Positions 1 through 9,109 of a DNA stretch of 64,000 nt are shown piece by piece (the first letter of the stretch is position 1; every line of letters begins with the position of its first letter). Under the pieces are notes generated by a model that was given only the letters and a program-made list of their open reading frames with translations, was not told where the DNA came from and searched no databases. The DNA comes from Tidjanibacter sp. (GTDB lineage Bacteria > Bacteroidota > Bacteroidia > Bacteroidales > Rikenellaceae): contig JAFPBB010000015.1 of assembly GCA_017390585.1 (NCBI GenBank), forward strand, positions 42,250-106,249, given 5' to 3'. Both the position numbers and the translations under genes were made by a program.

Positions 1-537
1 GGTGATAAGGTGGCAACAATCTGCCACGACTACTACTACAAGTCGTTCCCCAATCTGACCTATGAGGAGCGCTGTAAACTCAACTACGACCATCCCGCGG
101 CATTTGATACCGATATGATGGTGGAACACATCAAGGCTCTCAAGAGTGGCGTGGCAATTGAGCACCCTGTATACTCGTTTGTGGAGCACAACCGCACGGA
201 TGAAAAGGTGCCCGTGAAACCCTCGAGGGTGATAATTGTGGATGGCATCCTCATCTTTGAGAATCGAGAGTTGCGCGATTTGATGGACATCAAGGTTTTT
301 GTCGACACCGACGCAGATATTCGCCTCTCGCGAAGGATTTTGAGAGACGTGAAGGAAAGGGGCCGCTCGATGGAGTCGGTCATCAGCCAATACACCACCA
401 CGGTGAAACCTATGCACGAGGAGTTCGTTGAGCCTTCGAAGAAGTATGCCGACGTGATTATTCCCGAGGGAGGTTTCAATTCGGTGGCAGTGTCGATGTT
501 GATTGAGAATATCAAGTCGCTCATTGGCGAAAAATAG
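1..537 (+). CDS. udk: Uridine kinase, 5'-truncated by the window edge
   Basis: Phosphorylates uridine and cytidine to UMP and CMP in pyrimidine salvage (family knowledge). The reading frame is open from base 1, so the P-loop N-terminus lies outside the window; about 178 residues are visible against roughly 200-210 for the family. The visible start contains the HDYYYK motif, equivalent to the substrate-binding DxYYK of uridine kinases, followed by the DHPAAFD segment and an RRILRDVKERGR lid-like stretch that are typical of the family. An internal GTG at position 10 is not a credible start. The gene ends 67 bases before the next gene. Nothing unusual other than truncation. Confidence 0.9.
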   Translation, partial: GDKVATICHDYYYKSFPNLTYEERCKLNYDHPAAFDTDMMVEHIKALKSGVAIEHPVYSFVEHNRTDEKVPVKPSRVIIVDGILIFENRELRDLMDIKVFVDTDADIRLSRRILRDVKERGRSMESVISQYTTTVKPMHEEFVEPSKKYADVIIPEGGFNSVAVSMLIENIKSLIGEK

Positions 538-604
538 AATTTGCCCGTGGGGCCGGATGGCGTTGGGCAAAATGTGTAAGTCTAACTAAGTTAAGGAGAT
601 AAAT

Positions 605-1726
605 ATGTTGGTAGTTAGGGAGATAGTAACAAAGAGAGATAGGCGTAAGTTTTTCAACTTCCCCGTGAGGCTCTACAAGGACTGCCCTTGGTTTGTGCCT
701 GCGCTCTATGTCGATGAGCAGAGCGAATTTGACCCCAAGCAGAATGGCGCTTTCGCCTATGCGGAGTGCAAAATGTGGTTGGCCGAGAGGGACGGAAAGG
801 TCGTTGGCCGCGCCGCTGGTGTACTCAATAAGGCCTACAATGAGAAGATGAGCGTGAAGCAGATGCGTTTCACTCGCTTCGATTTTGTGGACGACGCCGA
901 GGTTGTGGATGCACTCTTTGCCAAGGTGGTGGAGTATGCCAAGGAGAAGGGAATGAATGAGATTATCGGTCCCATCGGCTTCTCCGATTTGGATAAACAA
1001 GGCCTTGTTATTGAGGGCTTTGAGGAGGAGGATATGTATGTCACCCCCTATAACTATCCCTACTATGTCACCCACTTTGAGCGCCTCGGGCTGACCAAAA
1101 AGGTCGATTGGGTGGAGTATCAGATCACCATCCCCGAGAAGGTGAACGAGCGACTCGACCGCATTGCCGATATGGCCATCCAGAGATATGGCTACAAGGT
1201 GCTGAGATTCAATAAGATCTCCGAAATTAAGCCCTACATTGTTCCCGCATTGCAGATTCTCAATGAGGCCTTCGAGAAATTGTTTGGCACCGTGTGGTTG
1301 AGCGACAAACAGCTCATCGACTTCTCCAAGTTGATAATGCTTGTTGGCAACCCCGACTATGTCTCGGTTGTGCAGGACAAAAACGACAACATCATTGGCT
1401 ACAGCTTTATGGCCCCCTCGATTAGTAAGGCCGTGAGGGAGTCGAAGGGAAGGTTGTTCCCCTGCGGAATTTTCCGCATCCTGAGGGACCTGAAGAGGAG
1501 CAAAACTCTCGACCTGTATAGCATTGGTGTGAAACCCGAGTATCAGAACAAGGGTGTGAATGCTGTGCTGCTGCGCGAGGGCTTCAGGGGAGCCATCAAG
1601 AATGGAATGAAAATTGCGGAAACGGGTCCGGAACTCGAGAATAATATTGAGGTCCAGAGCCAGTGGAAGCACTACGAACACCGTAATCACAAGAGACGCA
1701 GATGTTATACCTATTCCTTGCAGTAA
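605..1726 (+). CDS. GNAT-like N-acetyltransferase family protein (YghO-like)
   Basis: A 373-residue cytoplasmic protein resembling the large GNAT-fold proteins annotated as YghO-like or hypothetical N-acetyltransferases. The N-terminal half holds a RLYKDCPWFVPAL segment and a beta strand pattern WLAERDGKVVGRAAG typical of a GNAT core; a second GNAT-like segment (YSIGVKPEYQNKGVNAVLLR) lies near residues 300-320. Substrate unknown. An AAGGAG Shine-Dalgarno sequence at 593-598, seven bases before ATG, is unusual for this phylum and supports the start. The last 25 bases overlap the start of the following permease gene, implying translational coupling. Confidence 0.75.
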   Translation: MLVVREIVTKRDRRKFFNFPVRLYKDCPWFVPALYVDEQSEFDPKQNGAFAYAECKMWLAERDGKVVGRAAGVLNKAYNEKMSVKQMRFTRFDFVDDAEVVDALFAKVVEYAKEKGMNEIIGPIGFSDLDKQGLVIEGFEEEDMYVTPYNYPYYVTHFERLGLTKKVDWVEYQITIPEKVNERLDRIADMAIQRYGYKVLRFNKISEIKPYIVPALQILNEAFEKLFGTVWLSDKQLIDFSKLIMLVGNPDYVSVVQDKNDNIIGYSFMAPSISKAVRESKGRLFPCGIFRILRDLKRSKTLDLYSIGVKPEYQNKGVNAVLLREGFRGAIKNGMKIAETGPELENNIEVQSQWKHYEHRNHKRRRCYTYSLQ

Positions 1727-2568
1727 TTTGTGCATCGACCTATTCGATCCTGTTCAAACTATTCGCTTGCAGAGATGTAGATTCTCTGCAAGCGATTGCT
1801 TTTAATTATCTCACAGCCACTTTGTTGGGTGTTTTATTGAGCCTCGGCGATATGAGTGGAGGCTTGGTGTTGGGATGGAGAGAGTGGGGACTTTCGGCCA
1901 TTATGGGAGTGATGTTTATGGTGGCCTTTGTGCTGATGGCACGGAGCACGGCTGTCTCGGGCGTGGCTGTCACCACTGTGGCCGCTCGAGTGGCACTTAT
2001 CATTCCCGTTGTTTTGAGCTACCTCTTCATTGAGCAGAGCGTGGCACCTCGTTGGGGGGCTATTGCTGTGATTATTGTTGCCCTTGTGCTGGTGATTTGG
2101 CAGCCGAATCAAGGGGCAAAGGGCGAGTCGAAGAGGGCGGGTACGCTGGGAACGATTCTGCTTCCTGCGTTGGTGTTTCTGCTTTTCGGCGCCAACAACT
2201 TCTGCCTCAATTGGGCGCGTAGTGGACTCGATGCACCCGGTGCCGCGGCACAACTCTCGGCAGCGATATTTGCCTTTGCGGCCCTCTCGGGATGTGCCTA
2301 CTACTTGATGGTGAGCAAGAAGAGAAAGTTTTCGTGGGTGGCCCTCGGAGGTGGTGTGGCCCTCGGTGTGGCCAACTTCTTCACCACCTATTTTATGATT
2401 CTCGGACTCGAGATGCTGCCCAGCGGAGTCTTTTTCCCCATCTACCACGTTGGCATCGTGGCTCTTGTTGCCACGATTGGTGTGGTGCTCTTTGGTGAGC
2501 GACTCTCGAGGGTGCAACTCGTTGGCTTGGCAATTGCGGCGGTGGGAATTGTTGCATTTTTCGTGTAG
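1702..2568 (+). CDS. EamA/DMT-superfamily membrane permease
   Basis: A 288-residue inner-membrane protein made almost entirely of hydrophobic helices, fitting the 10-helix drug/metabolite transporter (EamA) fold with two internally similar halves. Small-residue-rich helices and short loops are seen throughout; the C-terminal helices end VGLAIAAVGIVAFFV, as in many DMT proteins. Starts within the preceding GNAT-like gene (25-base overlap), so the two are probably co-translated. Substrate cannot be told from sequence. It ends only 7 bases before the -7 box of the hydE promoter. Confidence 0.8.
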   Translation: MLYLFLAVICASTYSILFKLFACRDVDSLQAIAFNYLTATLLGVLLSLGDMSGGLVLGWREWGLSAIMGVMFMVAFVLMARSTAVSGVAVTTVAARVALIIPVVLSYLFIEQSVAPRWGAIAVIIVALVLVIWQPNQGAKGESKRAGTLGTILLPALVFLLFGANNFCLNWARSGLDAPGAAAQLSAAIFAFAALSGCAYYLMVSKKRKFSWVALGGGVALGVANFFTTYFMILGLEMLPSGVFFPIYHVGIVALVATIGVVLFGERLSRVQLVGLAIAAVGIVAFFV

Positions 2569-2574
2569 AAATAT

Positions 2575-2582
2575 TATATTTG
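2575..2582 (+). promoter_or_regulatory. Bacteroidota -7 box (TATATTTG) for hydE
   Basis: TATATTTG matches the Bacteroidota TAnnTTTG -7 element and lies 32 bases before the hydE ATG; a TTGTTG stretch about 22 bases upstream may be the -33 box. Suggests hydEGF start their own transcript. Confidence 0.6.
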
Positions 2583-2614
2583 TAGAGCGTGCAGTGTGGC
2601 CGCAGATGTGACCT

Positions 2615-3664
2615 ATGGCAAACTATAGAAGGATAATCGACAACTTGGCCTCGGGTGTGAGGGTGGATGGCGCGGTGTTGGCCGAGCTCATTGGCCCTGC
2701 CGAGGAACGGGTGAGAGAGTATGCTGCTGGCTTGGCACGCGAGGTCGCGGAACAACACTTCGGTAAAGGGGTGTTTCTGCGCGGTCTGGTGGAGATATCC
2801 AATCGCTGCTCTCGCGGCTGCTACTACTGTGGACTTCGGGCAGAAAATGACGCCGTGAGACGCTATACTCTTGAGGAAGAGGAGATTGTGGCAGCTTGTG
2901 AGGAAGGCTATGAGTTGGGATTTCGCAGCTTTGTACTCCAGGGTGGCGAACTCCACAATATTGAGCAGGGGATTGCCCACCTCACGCGCCGACTCAAGAG
3001 CACTATGGCGGATGCGGCGCTGACCCTCTCGCTCGGAGAGCAGAGCGAGGCTACCTATAGGGCTTGGCGCGAGGCTGGTGCCGACCGCTATCTGCTGCGC
3101 CACGAAACGGCCTCGCCCGACCACTATGCTATGCTCCATCCCTCGTGGATGAGCTATGAGAGTAGGCTCGAGTGCTTGGAAGTGCTCCATCGCCTCGGCT
3201 ACCAGAGGGGTGCAGGATTTATGGTTGGTTCCCCTGGACAGACCGTACACCACTTGGCTCAGGAGATAGATTTCCTCGGCAGGTTGAGACCCGAGATGGT
3301 GGGCATAGGCCCGTTTGTACCCCAGAGTGCAACCCCTTTTGCCAAGCAGGAGAGAGGGAGCGTGGAGAGGACACTGCTGATGATTTCGCTTGTGCGACTC
3401 ACTCTGCCCAAGGCTTTGATACCCGCCACTACGGCGCTCGCCTCGTCGGATGAGGCAGGCACCGTGAGGGGTGTGTTGGCAGGAGCCAATGTGGTGATGC
3501 CCAATATAACTCCTGCGCGAGTGCGTGGTGACTATGCCATCTACGACGGCAAGAAGAGCTTCGGTAGCGAATCGGGCGAAGGCGTGGCATTGCTGACGGA
3601 GGAGTTGGCCCGAGTGGGCTATGAGGCCCGAATGACAAGAGGTGACCACCCAGACTATGAATAG
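2615..3664 (+). CDS. hydE: [FeFe] hydrogenase H-cluster radical SAM maturase HydE
   Basis: Radical SAM enzyme of H-cluster assembly, thought to act on the organometallic precursor made by HydG on the way to the diiron subcluster (family knowledge). 349 residues, normal length. The radical SAM motif CxxxCxxC is at C65, C69 and C72 (NRCSRGCYYCGLR), followed by the HydE-typical FVLQGGE strand near residue 110 and the GFMVGSPGQT segment in the barrel. First gene of a hydE-hydG-hydF run (31 and 30 base gaps) with its own promoter just upstream. No hydrogenase structural gene is within reach. Confidence 0.95.
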   Translation: MANYRRIIDNLASGVRVDGAVLAELIGPAEERVREYAAGLAREVAEQHFGKGVFLRGLVEISNRCSRGCYYCGLRAENDAVRRYTLEEEEIVAACEEGYELGFRSFVLQGGELHNIEQGIAHLTRRLKSTMADAALTLSLGEQSEATYRAWREAGADRYLLRHETASPDHYAMLHPSWMSYESRLECLEVLHRLGYQRGAGFMVGSPGQTVHHLAQEIDFLGRLRPEMVGIGPFVPQSATPFAKQERGSVERTLLMISLVRLTLPKALIPATTALASSDEAGTVRGVLAGANVVMPNITPARVRGDYAIYDGKKSFGSESGEGVALLTEELARVGYEARMTRGDHPDYE

Positions 3665-3695
3665 AATAAATAATTGAAGAAATATAATTTTAGCT

Positions 3696-5120
3696 ATGCA
3701 ATATAACCCAAAATCGAGAGTGGCAGAGGAGTTTATCTCCCACGAGGAGATTGTTGCCACAATGGAGTATGCAGCTGCCAATCGCAGTAATAGAGAGTTG
3801 ATAGAGAGCCTTATTGAGCGAGCCGCCGACTGCAAGGGACTCAGCCATAGGGAGGCTGCGGTGTTGCTCGAGTGCGACCAAGAGGATCTGAACCAGAGGA
3901 TGTTCGAACTCGCCAAGGAGATCAAACAGCGCCTCTATGGCAATCGTATCGTGATGTTTGCACCCCTATACCTGTCAAACTACTGCATCAATAGCTGCAC
4001 CTACTGCCCCTATCATATCGCCAATAAAACCATCCCTCGCAAGAAACTCACCCAAAAGGAGATTGAGGCGGAGGTGATGGCTCTTCAGGATATGGGCCAC
4101 AAGCGACTTGCCCTTGAGGCGGGTGAGGACCCCATCCACAACCCCTTGGAGTATATTCTCGAGAGCATCAAAACAATCTATTCGGTAAAACATAAGAATG
4201 GTGCCATCCGTAGGGTGAATGTCAACATTGCGGCCACCACGGTGGAGAACTATCGCAAACTCAAGGATGCCGGCATTGGCACCTATATCCTCTTCCAGGA
4301 GACCTACCACAAAGAGCGCTACGAGCGTCTCCACCCCCGAGGTCCCAAGAGTAACTATGCTTGGCATACGGAGGCTATGGATAGGGCTATGGAGGGCGGT
4401 ATCGACGATGTGGGTATCGGCGTGTTGTTTGGATTGGAGGGCTACAGATATGACTTTGTGGGACTTATGATGCACGCCGAGCACCTCGAGGCTGCCTTTG
4501 GCGTGGGCCCCCACACCATTAGTGTCCCCCGCATTTGTCCCGCCGACGACATCGATGTTGCCGATTTTGAGGATGCTGTGCCCGACGAGATTTTCCACAA
4601 GATGGTGGCTGTCATCCGCATTGCAGTTCCCTATACGGGTATGATTATCTCCACGCGCGAGAGTCAGGCTTCGAGGGAGCGCGTGTTGGAACTCGGTGTT
4701 TCGCAGCTCAGCGGCGGCTCACATACGGGTGTGGGTGGCTATGTCGATGGCGAGGAGGAGCAGAATGCCCAGACGGCCCAATTTGACGTGAGCGACACAC
4801 GCACTCTCGATGAGGTGGTGGCGTGGTTGCTGCGCTTGGGCTATGTGCCGAGCTTCTGCACGGCTTGCTATCGTGAGGGACGTACGGGTGACCGCTTTAT
4901 GACCCTTGTGAAAAATGGGCAGATTGCCAACTGCTGCCAACCCAATGCACTAATGACTCTCAAGGAGTATCTGATGGACTACGCTTCGCCCGAGACCCTT
5001 CGCTTGGGCCTGAAGGTTATTGCCGAGGAACTCACAAGGGTGCCTCATCCCAACGTACGACGCATTGCCACCGAAAATCTCTCCCGCATTGAGCAGGGTG
5101 AGCGCGATTTTAGGTTTTAG
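3696..5120 (+). CDS. hydG: [FeFe] hydrogenase H-cluster radical SAM maturase HydG (tyrosine lyase)
   Basis: Cleaves tyrosine to p-cresol and dehydroglycine and converts the latter to CO and cyanide bound to iron, supplying the H-cluster diatomic ligands (family knowledge). 474 residues. The SAM cluster motif CxxxCxxC is at C97, C101 and C104 (CINSCTYCPYH); the second, HydG-specific C-terminal cluster motif CxxC-x22-C is at C388, C391 and C414, so both clusters are intact. Sits between hydE and hydF in the same orientation. ThiH is the nearest homologue but lacks this C-terminal cluster extension. Confidence 0.95.
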   Translation: MQYNPKSRVAEEFISHEEIVATMEYAAANRSNRELIESLIERAADCKGLSHREAAVLLECDQEDLNQRMFELAKEIKQRLYGNRIVMFAPLYLSNYCINSCTYCPYHIANKTIPRKKLTQKEIEAEVMALQDMGHKRLALEAGEDPIHNPLEYILESIKTIYSVKHKNGAIRRVNVNIAATTVENYRKLKDAGIGTYILFQETYHKERYERLHPRGPKSNYAWHTEAMDRAMEGGIDDVGIGVLFGLEGYRYDFVGLMMHAEHLEAAFGVGPHTISVPRICPADDIDVADFEDAVPDEIFHKMVAVIRIAVPYTGMIISTRESQASRERVLELGVSQLSGGSHTGVGGYVDGEEEQNAQTAQFDVSDTRTLDEVVAWLLRLGYVPSFCTACYREGRTGDRFMTLVKNGQIANCCQPNALMTLKEYLMDYASPETLRLGLKVIAEELTRVPHPNVRRIATENLSRIEQGERDFRF

Positions 5121-5150
5121 TAAATTGTTTATCATCAATCCGATACGACT

Positions 5151-6356
5151 ATGTCAACTCAATCGACGCCTCGCGGAATGCGTGTCCACATAGGCTTCTT
5201 TGGCCGCTGCAATGTGGGCAAGTCGTCGCTTATCAATGCACTCTGTGGACAGGAAATAGCCATCGTTAGCGAGATTGCCGGCACGACCACAGACGCTGTG
5301 GTCAAGAATATGGAGATAGGCCCCATCGGCCCTTGTGTGCTGATCGATACGGCAGGTTTTGACGACGTCAGCCCCCTGGGTGAGAAACGTAGGGAACAGA
5401 GCCGTAGGGCCGCGCAGAAGTGCGATTTGGCCGTTGTGGTGTGTGGCGCTACGGATGACTATAGTGTTGAGAAAGAGTGGATTGAACGATTCGAGAAACG
5501 CGGTGTGCCTGTGGTCGCTGTGCTGGGTAAGGTCGATATGCTCATCGACCCCGAGGCTCGAGCTACGAATGTGGAGCAGCAACTCGGACGCCGCCCTCTG
5601 CTTGTGAGTGCCTCCCAAAAGGAGGGCGTTGACCAACTTGTAGAGACTATGGTGGAGCGACTGCGAGAGCGAGGCGACGATAGGTTTACCATCACGGGCG
5701 GACTTGTCGAGGCTGGCGATGTGGTGGTTATGGTGATGCCCCAGGATTCGAGTGCCCCCAAGGGTAGGATTATCCTCCCCCAAGTGCAGACACTGCGCGA
5801 ATTGCTCGACAAGAGATGTGTGGCCCTCTGCTGCCAACCCGAGGAGTTGGAGGGATTGCTCGCGGGCCTCAAGTCGGCGCCCAAGTTGATAATTACCGAT
5901 TCGCAGGTCTTCGGCTATGTGGCCGAGCGCGTTCCTCAGGGCAGTATGCTCACCTCATTCTCTGTGCTTATGGCTTGCTATAAGGGTGATGCAGAGGTGT
6001 TTATGGCGGGTGCGGCAACCATCGACAGGCTCACGGAGAGCTCGCGAGTGCTCATTGCGGAGGCTTGTAGCCACGCCCCTGCTACGGAGGATATAGGCAG
6101 GGTGAAACTGCCGATGATGTTGCGCCGTAGGGTGGGCCAGGGACTTGATGTGACGGTTGTTGGGGGTAACGATTTCCCCGAAGACCTCACTCCCTATGAC
6201 CTGATTATCCACTGCGGAGCTTGTATGTTCACTCGTCGCCACGTTATCGAGCGTCTCGCGCGCGCCGAGGAACAAGGGGTGCCGATGACCAATTATGGCA
6301 TTGCTATCGCCCACCTGCAGGGAATTCTACCTCGTGTGGTGTGGCCTCGAGACTAA
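5151..6356 (+). CDS. hydF: [FeFe] hydrogenase maturation GTPase/scaffold HydF
   Basis: Scaffold GTPase that carries the diiron precursor and delivers it to apo-hydrogenase (family knowledge). 401 residues. The N-terminal GTPase has a P-loop GRCNVGKSS (about residues 18-26) and a DTAGFDD G3 motif. The C-terminal cluster site follows the HydF pattern CxHx(45)HCxxC, with C306, H308, H354, C355 and C358 all present. Third gene of the hydEGF run. All residues expected for function are intact, so an active [FeFe] hydrogenase encoded elsewhere is expected. Confidence 0.95.
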   Translation: MSTQSTPRGMRVHIGFFGRCNVGKSSLINALCGQEIAIVSEIAGTTTDAVVKNMEIGPIGPCVLIDTAGFDDVSPLGEKRREQSRRAAQKCDLAVVVCGATDDYSVEKEWIERFEKRGVPVVAVLGKVDMLIDPEARATNVEQQLGRRPLLVSASQKEGVDQLVETMVERLRERGDDRFTITGGLVEAGDVVVMVMPQDSSAPKGRIILPQVQTLRELLDKRCVALCCQPEELEGLLAGLKSAPKLIITDSQVFGYVAERVPQGSMLTSFSVLMACYKGDAEVFMAGAATIDRLTESSRVLIAEACSHAPATEDIGRVKLPMMLRRRVGQGLDVTVVGGNDFPEDLTPYDLIIHCGACMFTRRHVIERLARAEEQGVPMTNYGIAIAHLQGILPRVVWPRD

Positions 6357-6436
6357 CGGATTCGCCAAATTTTTGTCAATTTTGCCTCGGGAGTGGGAGA
6401 GTACTACTGTCGCGGGTGACTAAATATTTCTATGCT

Positions 6437-8752
6437 ATGAAGAGAGTTGTTTTCTATGTGGCCCTTGTTGTGGCCATCTTGTGCATTGGGTGTAATGAAA
6501 CGCCCGAACCTACACCCGAACCTCTCGGTGTTCCCGAGGGCTTGACCGTAAAGGAGGTTACGGCCACCGGTTTAGTCTTTGAGTGGAAGGCAGTTGAGGG
6601 CGCAATGGGCTATGAGTGGCGGTGTAAGTATGAGGGGGGATACACCTCCCAGACCGTGGAGGGGTGCGAGGGCTCGATTGGGAATCTCACGCCCGATACG
6701 GAGTATCAACTCACTGTGAGGGCCACCAAGGGCGAGTCGGTGAGTGATTGGGCCGAGTATCTCTCTGTGAGGACTCTCGCCGACCCCGAGCCCGACCCCG
6801 AAGATCCCGAGAAGCCCGAGCCCGAAGATCCCGAGAAGCCCGAGCCCGAAGATCCAGAGAAACCCAATCCAGACGACCCCGAGGATCCTGAAAAGCCCGA
6901 TCCCGAGAATCCCGAAAACCCCGATCCTGAGGACCCCGAAGAGCCTGTGGAGCCTTCCGAGCCGACCAATCCGCCCGTTGTGGGCAATGTGCCCCTCGAC
7001 AAACTCGTTGGCTATGCGGAGAATACAACAGGCGGTGAGGGTGGTAGGATTCACCACTTCAATAGTGGCACAGCCTTCCGCGATTGGCTCAAACTCCGCG
7101 AGAAAAATAAGAGCACGGAGCCGGCAGTGGTGTGGCTCAGCGGCACTTTCACTGCCGCCGATGGCCGCGATACGGGTAGCCCTTGGTTCGATATCAAGCG
7201 CACTTCCAACATCACCATCTACGGCACCGACTCGTTCCGTATGCAGAATGTGGGATTCTTCCTCAATGAGGCCTCCAACATCATCATTCGCAACGTCTAC
7301 ATCGTTCAGCCCAAGGCCGATAATGGTGCCGACGGCATCTCTATGCAGGAGAGCCGCAATGTGTGGGTGGACCACTGCACCTTCGAGAGTGTCAACCAAA
7401 CCAAGGACTACGAGGATGGCTCCTGCGATGTGACCCACCAGACCTATGGCGTGACCATCTCGTGGTGCCACTACATCAAGACTCAAAAGAGCACCCTCGT
7501 GGGACACTCCAACAGTGCCTCGGCCGACGAGCAAATCACCATCACTATGCACCACAATTGGTTCGATGGCTCCTCCTCTCGCCACCCGAGGGTGAGGTTT
7601 GGTCGAGCCCACGTCTTCAACAACTTCTACGACAACGTCACCACCTATGGTGTGGGTAGTGCCTATGGTGCCAAAGTCTTGGTGGAGTACAATGCTTTCG
7701 ATGGCGTGAGACTCCCCACCGACATCTGCACTTTCCCCGCCAAGAAGAGCGGTAGTAGCTGGGTGTCCAACCTCACGGGTAGCGTTGCGGGATACCTCTA
7801 TGCCGATGCAAATGAGTACACCAACATCCCCGCCGATGCCTCGGATCCCTATCCTTTTACCAATGTGGAGTATAAGAAATATGGTGGCGAGAAGTTGGCC
7901 ACTCCTCTCACCTACAACGACTTCAAACCCACCTATGACTATGTTGTCGACGACCAGAGTCGCGTTGCCGAGATTGTGAAGAGCGGCGCGGGCGTGGGTC
8001 GCCTTTCGGGCTATGCCTCTGCACCCGTGGAGGTGGATAACGGAGGCCAGGGTGGAGGCACATCCGGCGGAACCACAGGCGGTGACTCGGGCAGTGGTGG
8101 CAACACGGATGGCTCGGATGATGGTGGCACCACCAATCCCGACACACCCACGGGTAGCGACATCGGTGGCGGATGGACTCTGAGCGCCATCAACGACTCG
8201 GCTGCAACCTGCAGTGTGGGTGCCGATGGTCTCCTCTCGCTCACTGCCACGGGTAAGTTTGAGAGTGGCGCCCAGAAGTTTGGCTATGTGTGGCGTAGGG
8301 TGAGCGGAGATTTCACCGCCACGGTGCAACTCAATGGCTACAGTTCCCCAAAGGATGGCAACCAAAGTGCAGCATCGCTGATGCTCTGTGTCGACCCCAC
8401 ACAGAGTGCAACGTCGATGCTCTACCTCACGTCGGGAGTGACGATGTCGGAGTATTATAGCCACTACCGACTCGCCGCAGGCTCCAATTCGAGCAAGAAG
8501 TCGGGTGGAGCGAGGAGTGCCGAGGGTGAATTGTTGCTGCGTTTGGAGCGCGAGGGCGATAGAGTGGAGGCGAGCTACTCGGCCGATGGAGGAGTGAGTT
8601 GGCAGAGCATCAAGAGCGATAGTTTTGCAAGCCCGCTACCCTCGGAGGTGTGTATTGGCGTTGCGGTCAGCAGTGGCAGCAACTCCGACTCCGCAACGGC
8701 ACGTTTTGGCAACTTCACCGTGGGCTCCATTGAGTATAAGTTTGCCGATTAG
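6437..8752 (+). CDS. Secreted pectate lyase (PL1-type) lipoprotein with Fn3 domain and repeat linker
   Basis: Likely a surface lipoprotein cleaving pectin or polygalacturonate by beta-elimination. 771 residues from the ATG at 6437; a longer frame upstream lacks a signal peptide. Order: lipoprotein signal ending at C19 (CIGCNE); fibronectin type III-like domain about residues 33-112; Pro/Glu/Asp linker about 116-177 built of PEDPEKPE units; PL1 beta-helix about 185-520 with the family motif VWVDHCTFES and the catalytic-arginine region RHPRVRFG; Gly/Ser/Thr-rich linker; C-terminal beta-sandwich like a DUF1349 lectin-type domain about 575-771. Stands alone with no SusC/SusD partner in the window. 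Confidence 0.88.
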   Translation: MKRVVFYVALVVAILCIGCNETPEPTPEPLGVPEGLTVKEVTATGLVFEWKAVEGAMGYEWRCKYEGGYTSQTVEGCEGSIGNLTPDTEYQLTVRATKGESVSDWAEYLSVRTLADPEPDPEDPEKPEPEDPEKPEPEDPEKPNPDDPEDPEKPDPENPENPDPEDPEEPVEPSEPTNPPVVGNVPLDKLVGYAENTTGGEGGRIHHFNSGTAFRDWLKLREKNKSTEPAVVWLSGTFTAADGRDTGSPWFDIKRTSNITIYGTDSFRMQNVGFFLNEASNIIIRNVYIVQPKADNGADGISMQESRNVWVDHCTFESVNQTKDYEDGSCDVTHQTYGVTISWCHYIKTQKSTLVGHSNSASADEQITITMHHNWFDGSSSRHPRVRFGRAHVFNNFYDNVTTYGVGSAYGAKVLVEYNAFDGVRLPTDICTFPAKKSGSSWVSNLTGSVAGYLYADANEYTNIPADASDPYPFTNVEYKKYGGEKLATPLTYNDFKPTYDYVVDDQSRVAEIVKSGAGVGRLSGYASAPVEVDNGGQGGGTSGGTTGGDSGSGGNTDGSDDGGTTNPDTPTGSDIGGGWTLSAINDSAATCSVGADGLLSLTATGKFESGAQKFGYVWRRVSGDFTATVQLNGYSSPKDGNQSAASLMLCVDPTQSATSMLYLTSGVTMSEYYSHYRLAAGSNSSKKSGGARSAEGELLLRLEREGDRVEASYSADGGVSWQSIKSDSFASPLPSEVCIGVAVSSGSNSDSATARFGNFTVGSIEYKFAD
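6784..6966 (+). repeat. Tandem 24-base repeat encoding the Pro-Glu-Asp linker
   Basis: Inside the pectate lyase gene, near-identical 24-base units (coding PEDPEKPE-like octads) follow one another, then decay into degenerate copies (PENPENPDPEDPEEP). Such a tract gives a stiff, acidic spacer between Fn3 and catalytic domains and could vary in length by slippage. Confidence 0.8.
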
Positions 8753-8802
8753 CCCCCCGTAGTTGGTTTGCACAACTAATCCCACCTTGGGCATAAGACT
8801 AC

Positions 8803-8835
8803 GCACCTCCTCCTCAGCTGCTGAGGGGGAGGTGC
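8803..8835 (+). terminator. Strong hairpin downstream of pectate lyase
   Basis: Left arm 8803-8818 pairs with 8820-8835 (GCACCTCC...GGAGGTGC) over about 14-16 pairs with one wobble. No clear U-run follows, so it may be a processing or Rho-assisted 3' end. Confidence 0.5.
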
Positions 8836-8886
8836 TGTCGTTAAAAATATTTTCCACCGTCAATTTCCATTTTCCAATTTTATATC

Positions 8887-8894
8887 TACCTTTG
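8887..8894 (+). promoter_or_regulatory. -7 box (TACCTTTG) for the TPP-riboswitch transcript
   Basis: TACCTTTG matches TAnnTTTG; the expected start point falls just before the riboswitch aptamer. Confidence 0.6.
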
Positions 8895-8898
8895 TGGC

Positions 8899-8990
8899 GC
8901 TGTTAGGGGTGCCAAGCCTTCTCCGCGAGGCTGGCTGAGATGATACCCTCCGAACCTGATATGTATAATGACAGCGCAGGGAAACGGTTG
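8899..8990 (+). promoter_or_regulatory. TPP (thiamine pyrophosphate) riboswitch, THI element
   Basis: Contains in order the conserved blocks of the THI box: GGGGTGCC, GGCTGAGATGATACCC, GAACCTGATATG, then TAATGACAGCGCAGGGAAA. These are the pyrimidine- and pyrophosphate-sensor helices of the TPP aptamer. Lies directly after a TAnnTTTG promoter. Downstream, a short CCTCC/GGAGG hairpin (9009-9022) could be part of the expression platform. The next gene is a SAM methyltransferase starting at 9110. Confidence 0.92.
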
Positions 8991-9109
8991 AATATATTAT
9001 GTTTCGAGCCTCCGCCAGGAGGGCAATCTCGAGGCAGGAATTTAGACGTGTTTTGAGCCGTATTCCCGAAAACTAATTGAGGGGATGCGGATTTTTTTAT
9101 TTGTGTACT

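Noticed and set aside
6221-6436. Upstream extension of the pectate lyase frame
   Set aside because: It overlaps hydF in another frame and would bury the clear lipoprotein signal that begins at 6437.
6784-6966. CRISPR-like array
   Set aside because: Repeats are directly tandem, in frame and coding, with no spacers and no cas genes.
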